A stretch of DNA of 64,000 bases from Labia minor (taxonomy: Eukaryota > Arthropoda > Insecta > Dermaptera > Spongiphoridae), in the NCBI GenBank assembly GCA_963082975.1, contig OY720344.1, positions 6,497,580 to 6,561,579 on the forward strand, written 5' to 3'. The notes below the pieces were generated by a model. That model ran no database searches and was not told where the DNA came from. It was given only the letters and a program-made list of their open reading frames with translations. This document shows positions 56,519-64,000 of the stretch, one piece after another (within the stretch, counting starts at the first letter, position 1; each line of letters begins with the position of its first letter). The translations under genes were made by a program, and so were the position numbers.

Positions 56519-56672
56519 CTGGAGTGTCTCCACTCGACTATCTCGCAAATTTGAATTGAATTAAATAACATATATTAATTTAAATTAAATTAATTAAATT
56601 ATAAATTAAAATTAATAAATAATATTTATTAAACCAGCGCATGTGATCACAATACTATCTCTGGCGAGATAA
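56519..56672 (-). mobile_element. MITE-A, 154-bp internal deletion derivative
   Basis: The right end (CTGGAGTGTCTCCACTCG to AAACCAGCGCATGT) is joined directly to the left end (GATCACAATACTATCTCTGG CGAGATAA). Both termini are kept and the interior is gone. Confidence 0.8.
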
Positions 56673-56715
56673 TAAAAAGTTAAGGGTTAAGAAAAGAGAA
56701 TTTTTATTATTTTTA

Positions 56716-56912
56716 TCACGTTTTTCTTAGCTTGCTTTCTTGTTTATCTGTTCGGATCAAATCTTGCAATCGAAATTTCGACCACTTCCAGTCATCCAAT
56801 CGCTCTGAAACTTTTCAGAGTTATGTATTCTGGATGACAATACAATAAAATAACACATTCGTAGCTTGCAAGTGATTAATTAGAGCATAATTAATGAATA
56901 TTTGTATTTTGT
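56716..56912 (+). repeat. Repeat R8, copy 1
   Basis: About 197 bp nearly the same as 58019-58223, same orientation. It contains TCGAAATTTCGA and CTGAAACTTTTCAG palindromes and ends GAGCATAATTAATGAATAT. No ORF. Confidence 0.85.
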
Positions 56913-58018
56913 TAACTTAAAAAGGAGAAACAATAATAATACAACAAAAGGCCCTTTCCAAAACTTACCTTTCTCAATACATAATACAAAAGAAGAAAAC
57001 AACAAAAGGGACTTTGTCAAAACATTAAAAATAAATAATACAGATGTCCATAGTCCGCTTGTTTAAAAAAATATTCAAGAGTTGATTCTAGTATGTATTA
57101 AATATATTCAATATATTAAATATTAAATATATTATTTTTGATCTAAACGAATAGAGAATGGATTTTACATAAAATTTGTAATCATTTCACAAATTAATAA
57201 TATAATAAATGACACATTGTGAATTGACGATAAAAATAAATATATTTCATTAGATCTTATTTTATTATACTAGCAAAAATTGTATAAATATATTTTTAAT
57301 TTTCTTTCGAAATTAATTAAAAAATTTTAAAATATTTTAAATATAAAAAATATTGATACAATATCTAATACAAAAACGAGGCGGGATGCAAATATAATAC
57401 ATTAATTAATAATAATAATCAAAATATTAAAATCCGTTTAAATAAGAAGTTTGAAAAAATGTTCAGGTCGCTCCCCTCCAACTAAATGACAGTCCTGATC
57501 GTATGTTCCATGCTGCGAATTAAATTTGGATTAAGCATCATAAATTCTAAAATAATAATTAAATAAATTTCAAATAACGATTAGATATTTATTAAATGAA
57601 TTACTAATAAATAATATTCAATCTAATGAAATAAAGAATCTCTATATATTATATACACGGTAAATGTATTAGAAAAAATAAAAAGCCATTTTTTTTTTAT
57701 GAAGAATTTTGATTTTTTTAAATTATAATTTCTGACTTTTGATTGATTACATTTAAAATCATTTTAAAGTTATAATTTCGTCTTTACAAAGAGAGATAAA
57801 AAATTAATAAAATCAAAATATTGAAAAAATATAATAGGGAGGTAGAAAAAAGGTTCAAACTCCCCTCTTCTTATTTTTACTTAACGGGTCTTCTGATTGG
57901 TTGCCTGTTTCGACACACCTTTTTTCGACTTAAACGCCACCCTCAATTTCCTTCAGCTATCATTTGCTCTCTGCATCTCACCAAGTCATCATTAGCACTC
58001 TTGCTAACTGAGTGTATT
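56913..58018. other. AT-rich DNA with a less AT-rich end
   Basis: 57840-58018 is a unique, less AT-rich patch (GGTCTTCTGATTGGTTGCCT and so on) just before R8. The rest has no recognisable feature. Confidence 0.4.
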
Positions 58019-58223
58019 TTACCACGTTTTTCTTAGCTTGCTTTCTTGTTTGTTTGTTTGTTTATTTATCTGTTCGGGTCAAATCTTGCAATCGAAATTT
58101 CGACCACTTCCAGTCATCCAATCGCTCTGAAACTTTTCAGAGTTATGTATTCTGGATGACAATACAATAAAATAACACATTCGTAGCTTGCAAGTGTTTA
58201 ATTAGAGCATAATTAATGAATAT
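58019..58223 (+). repeat. Repeat R8, copy 2
   Basis: Direct repeat of 56716-56912, differing mainly by an expanded TTTG run (CTTGTTTGTTTGTTTGTTTA). Confidence 0.85.
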
Positions 58224-58579
58224 AATTTTGTATGGGAAAATCAAAACAAAAAGTGTAAATATTTAAATTTGAAAAAAACCGTTAAAAACCCGTTAAAAGA
58301 ATAATATAATATGTATAATATTTAAAATGTAAATAAATTTGAAAGAAGGTATATTAATGTTTTGTACTGTAATTTAGAAAACAAAATTTAAATTTATGAG
58401 TTTTAGGCAATAAAGAATTAAAATATGACAAATTTAAAAATTTCTCTTTATAATTCAATTTAAATTTATTACTTTCAGGATAATAGTATTTCATGACTAT
58501 TAAAGTCAATCAAAAAACTTAAAAGTAGTATAGGTCAAGTGAAATCGATTGCAATATATGAAGACTAAAAAGTAGAAAA

Positions 58580-59432
58580 TAATACTTTATATAAAAAAAA
58601 AACTTTTTTAAAAAACCACGTTTTTAACGCACTAAAAAGAAGAAAATAATTTTTCTGAAACCCCATAGGTACTGACATTACAAACAAGAGATATGATTTG
58701 AAGAAAATTTTCTATAACGTAAAACGTGGGGCGCAACTATGGCTAAAATATTCTGTATCGTATAAAAATTTATAAATAAATGTTATTAGGTACAAATTAA
58801 TAGGATAAATGAATTCATATTTTAATTAGCTTCAAAAAGTAAAGCTTATAACTTATCGAAATTTTTAAAAGAGGTAAATTTAATTTATGAAAAGATTACC
58901 TTTAGATTACTAATAATATTCACTTTTAAAAAATTCTGATAAAAAATGACATCCTAACAATATTCTGGTAAATAATATAAGAAATTTAACTTGAAGAAAT
59001 CTAAAACTAAATTTTGCTACTGCAAAACTTCTAGCAAATATTTAATATTTATGTTAATAAAATTTCTAAAGTGTAAATTGAAGATGTTTATTTAATATTA
59101 AGGAATTAATTTTCCAAAAAAAATTTACATTAATAAAAGTATTCTGTTGGATTACTAATAATATTCCCTTTTACAAAAAGTCTGGTAAAAAATATAAAAC
59201 TTAAAATATAAATCCATGGATATTGAAATAAATTAATCAAAGAAATTATATTGCATTTAAAAAATTTATTATTATTTGCGCCCCACGTTTTACGTTATAG
59301 AAAATTTTCTTCAAATCATATCTCTTGTTTGTAATGTCAGTACCTATGGGGTTTCAGAAAAATTATTTTCTTCTTTTTAGTGCGTTAAAAACGTGGTTTT
59401 TTAAAAAAGTTTTTTTTTTATATAAAGTATTA
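58580..59432. mobile_element. Element with 157-bp inverted arms
   Basis: Arms 58580-58736 and 59276-59432 are equal in length and appear identical when one is reversed. They begin TAATACTTTATATA and end ACGTGGGGCGCAA at the inner side. The 539-bp interior is AT-rich with no ORF. A target duplication is not clear. Best read as a recent non-autonomous long-TIR (foldback) element of unknown superfamily. An ORF crossing the right arm (59325-59534) is not considered a gene. Confidence 0.85.
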
Positions 59433-60033
59433 TTAATATTTTTTTTTTCATTAGTTACCTGGAGGCGATTGGAGGGGGAAAGGGAGATCGATGGTCCATT
59501 CATCAGACAGCTAAAGGGTCAGACTAATAGTTAAATTGTAGTCAGGTAATCGGAAATTGTTGAGTGAGAAAAGAATTTCATATTCACGTGGCCTCTTTAG
59601 CGGATCATAAGTTATCAAATAAATTCAATCGTTGCACTTCAAAATGTGGAAATCAATAAATAAATCAATAATTCTAATCAAAAGTGAGTGGAACTTTATA
59701 TTTCCACTACTTAACTAATTTCATTTTTTTTTAATAGATATTTTCTGTAAATTTTATTTCAAAACTTTTCCTCATCATCTTAACTTCAATATCATCAACA
59801 CAAATGCAAAGCAAAAAAACAAGAATTATTTTAAGACAAAGTACCTATGTATTTATTTTTATTAAATTATAATAATTAGTCGAAAAAATTCTTGAACAAC
59901 CGCCCTGATTCTGAGCCACCACTCACATCCCCTTCCCCTTTTTTATTGTATTCTTCCCAATTGATCTCCCACCATCCAATTAAATTTCTTTAGAATCTTT
60001 CCTTACCCATCCTAATCATTTGTGTTCCATCTC

Positions 60034-60069
<36 letters not shown>

Positions 60070-60216
60070 AATACATATATAATAATAATCTTTTAACTTA
60101 TCATAAAATTAATATATATTATTATATAAAACAATTTGATATAACTTTCACCTAAACATAATACTAAAGTTTTTTTTTTTATTTTTTTATTGTTTCAGGT
60201 AATTTTCAACTAATTG
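59433..60216. other. AT-rich noncoding DNA
   Basis: Includes a less AT-rich patch at 59455-59530, a CT-rich stretch at about 59900-60030 and (TA)n at about 60038-60064. No gene seen. It ends at the hAT target duplication. Confidence 0.4.
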
Positions 60217-60224
60217 GTTTAGAA

Positions 60225-63218
60225 CAGTGTTTCTCAAACTTTTTGGTCCGCGACCCCCTCTTACACTTAAAAATTTCAAAGGACCCCCCGAAGAATTGGT
60301 ATGTGTAGAAAACATCTCAGAGGGAGGAAGAAGGGGTGAAAATCATTTACATTCAGAAGGAGTTTTTTTTTTTAGTTTAATTGCATTGAAACACTCATAA
60401 TTTTGATTCATAGCCAATTTATTTTTAGTATCAATAAAAATTAATAACTTATCTTTGGTACATCTTTGAACAAAATATTTTATGCTTATATACTTTTATT
60501 CTGACATTAACTTAACATAACTAATTGAGTTTATTTAACATGTTTTAAAATAAATTTAATGCGATTGGTGAGCTTGCTTATTTTGGCACAATAAATTAAA
60601 ATTGGGTTTAATATCGGTCAGTGCAGGTCTCATAGCAATTTCTATGTTACTAAGACGAGAGCGCTGTTTTGTTTTTATGTTGGTCATTACTGAAAATGCC
60701 ATTTCGCACAAATAAGTAGTTGCAAATGGTAAGAGAATATCCATTGCTAATTCAGCGAGTATTGGATACTTTGTTTTCAGACGAAGCCAAAAACAATTTA
60801 ATGTTTGCTTACTAAATTCGATTTTAAGATTTGTGTCACAACTAAATTCGGCAAATTCTTCTTGGGCACTTAATGTGAGATGTTTCACTTGTGCCATTTC
60901 TACAAGGAATGGTTGTTGTATCCAGATGAACTGTTCAGTATTTAAATCGGATAGAAAATATTTTTTAAATTGTTCTTCCATAGATGATAAATGATCAATT
61001 ATGCTTTTCTTAATTAAAATATTATCCAAATTATTTTCTGTGATAAAATCATATGTACTCGAAAACATTACGAAAATGTCATTTTTCACACTTGATTTCC
61101 ATAAATTTATCTTTTTAATAAACGCATGAATTTTATCGTACAAAATTAATATATTCGTGTTCTCACCTTGCAAGGACATATTCAATTCATTTAGTTTCTC
61201 GAATATGTCTGACAAATAACATAATTTGCAAACCCAAATTTCATTGTGGAAGAGATTTAAAAAATCGGACTTTGTTTCTGATAAAAATATCATTACTTCA
61301 TCTTTCAACCCTATTAGTCGTTTTAAGGCTCGCCCCTTTGACAACCACCTTACTTCTGTGTGTAGTAAAAGCTGTTCATAATCTGCTCCCATATCCTTAC
61401 ATAAATTTGCAAATAAACGACTATTAAGTGCACGGCATTTTATGAAATTTATAATACGTATGGCATCATTTAACACCACATTAAGATCTGGTGATAATTT
61501 TTTAGCTACTAACGCTTCTCGATGAATGATACAATGGGTAAACATGATATGCCCATTTGTAATAGATTTAACTTTTGCTAGAAATCCGGCGCGGTGTCCC
61601 TTCATCGCTGCTGCACCGTCAGAACATACACCAATACAGTTATTCCAGTCCAATCCTTCTTCTTTGAAAAATTCATTAACTTGTAAAAATATGTCTTCGC
61701 CTGTTGTATAACTTTTCATTGGCCGACAAAACAGTAAATCTTGTATATTGAAGGCATGGATGTATCGAACGTAAACTAATAATTGAGCCAAATTTGTAAT
61801 ATCTGTCGATTCATCCAGCTGAATTGCAAATTTCGGACTTTCCTTAATTCTTTGTATAAGTTGCTGAAATTGATCAGAACTAATATCTGAAATCCTTCTA
61901 GCAACTGTATCATTGGAGAGAGGAATTTTCCGCAATTCATCTGCATATTTTTTTCCATGAATAGTTTCTGTAATTTGTACTGCAGTAGGTAAAACAAGTT
62001 CTTCTCCAACTGTATATGGTTTTTTAGCTTTTGCTATTAGATATGATGCTTGGTACGACGCTAAAAGGTATTTTTCCTGAGTAAAGGCATAATTTTCTAA
62101 CAAACATTTGCTTTGATTTGATACCTTCAATAAATTTTGAAAATATTCTACAGGTTTTGTTGAATAAGCAGCATGTTTGATGTTGAAATGCCTTAGTAAT
62201 TTTGAAGGTTTCATGCTTTCAGCCGCCAAAGTATCATTACATAATAAACATAATGGTAGTTGTTCGTCCTGTGTACCAGCAGTAAATGTAAATCCGTATT
62301 GTAAATATGATTCATTATACTTTCTCTTTTTCTTAAAAGCTGGTTCCGATTTTGGATCCATTTCTGTTTTTTTACTGCTTCCAGCTTCCGCAAGATCATT
62401 TGTATCTACACTCGTAGCTTTCCTTTTCAACCATTTATCCATATTTATGGAATAATATTCTAAAATAAATTTAAATGGTATAAAAATCAATTTAAATAAT
62501 TATTAAATAAAGTTTTTTGTGTGGAACTATGTACCAGTTTTGGCATAACAACTTTGATTTTGAAAGGTCAATTAGAATAGCTTCCTAAGCTTGCACGCCC
62601 GTTATTAATTTTATTCAAGACGTTATTACGGGTATTTTAGCGTAGGTTGTTCATTATTAACACTCATATTACCAAGTTATTCACCGCATAATAAAAGTAA
62701 ATAAATAAATACAAAAACAAATACTTACCTTTATTTTCATATATAACAGTATATAAAACACACAAAAATAGTTAATGAGCACTTTTAGTTTGAATTACAA
62801 TATTTTGAAATCGACGTGCATACAGACGTAGCCCGGCTAACGAACTTAGCGAACACGGTTCCAAATCAGTGATGCCAGAAATGAAAAAGATATGAAGGGG
62901 GGAGATGCGGGGGAACCCTACTGCGTCTTTCTGGTAAGACTGTTCCAAATGAGAACATTATTCTATCATAGATTAGGCGGAGAGGAGAAACTCGGGGGAT
63001 TCCCCAATATCGCACAAATTTTTTAATGTTATATTCAGGCACGTATTAAAATATTTTTATTATTTTTTTATATTTATAATAACAATTTATTTTTTAACAA
63101 TTTTTAAATTAATAAAATTTTTGAAACAAAAATTAATTTGTCATCAGTTTTTTTGCGACCCCCCAAATATTTTTCGCGACCCCCTCAGGGGTCGCGACCC
63201 CCACTTTGAGAATCACTG
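60225..63218 (-). mobile_element. Complete autonomous hAT transposon
   Basis: 2994 bp flanked by a perfect 8-bp duplication, GTTTAGAA, at 60217-60224 and 63219-63226. Ends: CAGTGTTTCTCAAACTTTTT and, in reverse, CAGTGATTCTCAAAGTGGGG. Both ends carry GCGACCCCC-type subterminal repeats (at least four at the right end), probable transposase sites. One open transposase gene lies on the minus strand. All parts needed for mobility seem present. Confidence 0.95.
60556..62442 (-). CDS. hAT transposase (ZBED5/Buster-like), intact
   Basis: A cut-and-paste DNA transposase of 628 residues. I start at the ATG at 62442 (MDKWLKRKATSVD, the usual start of this protein type); the frame is open further up only from a TTG at 62490. 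An N-terminal basic stretch (KKKRK, about 37-41) may be a nuclear signal. A BED-type zinc finger follows with C65, C68, H85, H90 (CLLC, then HFNIKH). The RNase H-like core has D210 (IQLDEST), D275 (VCSDGAAAM), the hAT C/H pair in THCIIHRE (C304, H307), W366 in EVRWLS, and E580 in CEMAFSVM. The C-terminal dimerisation region includes SRLSNIEIAMRPAL. All catalytic residues are present and no frame damage is seen. This protein type also appears as domesticated genes in other animals. Here intact TIRs and target duplication show it belongs to a transposon. The Buster subgroup is my judgement from motifs. Confidence 0.93.
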   Translation of the reverse strand: MDKWLKRKATSVDTNDLAEAGSSKKTEMDPKSEPAFKKKRKYNESYLQYGFTFTAGTQDEQLPLCLLCNDTLAAESMKPSKLLRHFNIKHAAYSTKPVEYFQNLLKVSNQSKCLLENYAFTQEKYLLASYQASYLIAKAKKPYTVGEELVLPTAVQITETIHGKKYADELRKIPLSNDTVARRISDISSDQFQQLIQRIKESPKFAIQLDESTDITNLAQLLVYVRYIHAFNIQDLLFCRPMKSYTTGEDIFLQVNEFFKEEGLDWNNCIGVCSDGAAAMKGHRAGFLAKVKSITNGHIMFTHCIIHREALVAKKLSPDLNVVLNDAIRIINFIKCRALNSRLFANLCKDMGADYEQLLLHTEVRWLSKGRALKRLIGLKDEVMIFLSETKSDFLNLFHNEIWVCKLCYLSDIFEKLNELNMSLQGENTNILILYDKIHAFIKKINLWKSSVKNDIFVMFSSTYDFITENNLDNILIKKSIIDHLSSMEEQFKKYFLSDLNTEQFIWIQQPFLVEMAQVKHLTLSAQEEFAEFSCDTNLKIEFSKQTLNCFWLRLKTKYPILAELAMDILLPFATTYLCEMAFSVMTNIKTKQRSRLSNIEIAMRPALTDIKPNFNLLCQNKQAHQSH

Positions 63219-63507
63219 GTTTAGAATAATTCAAATTCAAATCCCATAAATGGTAAGTGTAAATATGTACTTTCAAACATTATTAAAAAAAAACAAATTA
63301 AAATTTATATTAATTTAAATTTACATATACTTACTTGTATATAAATAATTATTGTTTAGTAATAACCTAATAACAAATGGAATTTGATAATATTATAATT
63401 GCATATCATATTGAATACAATAATATTTCACTTTCAGCATTGAGTATCAAAAGTCTATTATGAGCAAAATTATATTATATTCTCGAGAGATCGATCGACT
63501 GAATAGA

Positions 63508-63662
63508 ATCCAGGAAAACTCAAAACTATACCTTATATTTATTACAGAAGAAATGATTAATGTATAATAAAACCAATAATAAAATCGAGCATTTAAGAGA
63601 GACAGAATTAGGTAGATTTTTTTCAAGAAGCACCAAGTATAATTCTATTCATGGATGATTAC
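63508..63662 (+). repeat. Repeat R7, copy 2
   Basis: Direct repeat of 5781-5945 with few differences. It is followed by 190 bp of unrelated AT-rich DNA and then a SINE. Confidence 0.75.
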
Positions 63663-63848
63663 TAAAAGCTTGACAAAAAGGGAAACTATTATATTATCTC
63701 AAGAAAAAATTACTTGCACTTGATGAATACCTGGTTTCACAAAGTGGTTTAATAACGTCTTCTTTATAAAATCGATATTTTTTATTATTTAAATTTCGGT
63801 TTTATCACCTAATGTCTTCTTCAGTTTGACATTGAATATAAAATTAAT

Positions 63849-64000
63849 TGGGCGCCTTTGGGTGTGTGGGTAGCGAACCTTCCTCACATTCACATGGTTC
63901 CGGGTTCAAGTCCCGGGCCTGGCATGGTAATTTTTCTCTAGCTGGGGTCTATGAGAAAGGATCAAGCCAGCCTGTGGGTTCAAAATTGGGAAAGCTACTT
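63849..64000 (+). mobile_element. tRNA-derived SINE, cut by the window end
   Basis: Has the best T-arm of the set: CCGGGTTCAAGTCCCGG (5-bp stem, 7-base loop). Only the first 150 bp are in the window. Confidence 0.85.

Noticed and set aside
59325..59534. 69-codon frame
   Set aside because: It begins inside the right arm of the 157-bp inverted-repeat element and runs into AT-rich DNA; no support as a gene.
60556..62490. Domesticated ZBED-type host gene
   Set aside because: Matching terminal repeats and a perfect 8-bp duplication around the ORF show that it is a transposon gene in place.

Overview
This is AT-rich eukaryotic DNA, most probably from an arthropod and likely an insect. The basis is the strong A/T bias, the many (TA)n and (TAA)n runs, and the mix of transposons: a Jockey-type LINE, mariner, piggyBac and hAT. 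The order or species cannot be fixed from the window. I see no bacterial or viral gene, no rRNA, no functional tRNA gene and no CRISPR array.

Almost no host coding sequence is visible. The one good candidate is a short first coding exon at 30467-30557 (+). It lies at the end of a GC-rich block, has a good start context and ends in a splice donor, so the AT-rich DNA downstream is probably intron. Other GC-richer islands (about 12.05-12.26, 14.94-15.36, 21.70-22.16, 28.34-28.54 and 46.24-46.66 kb) stand out from the background. They look like untranslated exons, promoters or regulatory elements; the one at 21.7 kb starts with a TATA box.

The rest is mostly mobile DNA. Two elements look intact. 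One is a complete LINE (32833-37438) with two overlapping ORFs, a poly(A) tail and a perfect 11-bp target duplication. The other is a complete hAT element (60225-63218) with an open transposase frame and a perfect 8-bp target duplication. Broken elements include a deleted piggyBac (44085-45920), five internally deleted or degenerate mariner-type loci plus a short sixth fragment (3.5, 8.2, 22.7, 38.6, 49.8 and 51.5 kb, fragment at 52.2 kb), and a LINE reverse transcriptase remnant (1.6-2.2 kb).

Non-autonomous families fill much of the remainder. 'MITE-A' has about 18 copies or fragments of up to 600 bp, with ends ACTATCTCGC...GCGAGATAGT followed by a short conserved tail. 'FB1' carries paired TGACGTCA sites and occurs as halves and as an inverted composite. 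'FB2' is a relative of FB1. There are six copies of a tRNA-like SINE and several small families (R3-R8, names mine). One element at 58580-59432 has two 157-bp inverted arms. Several insertions are nested, which gives a relative order: FB1 went into a mariner element, into a hAT derivative and into R3, and R3 went into MITE-A.

In short, this reads as a giant intron or intergenic region of a host gene that has been colonised by TEs, not as a set of cooperating genes.
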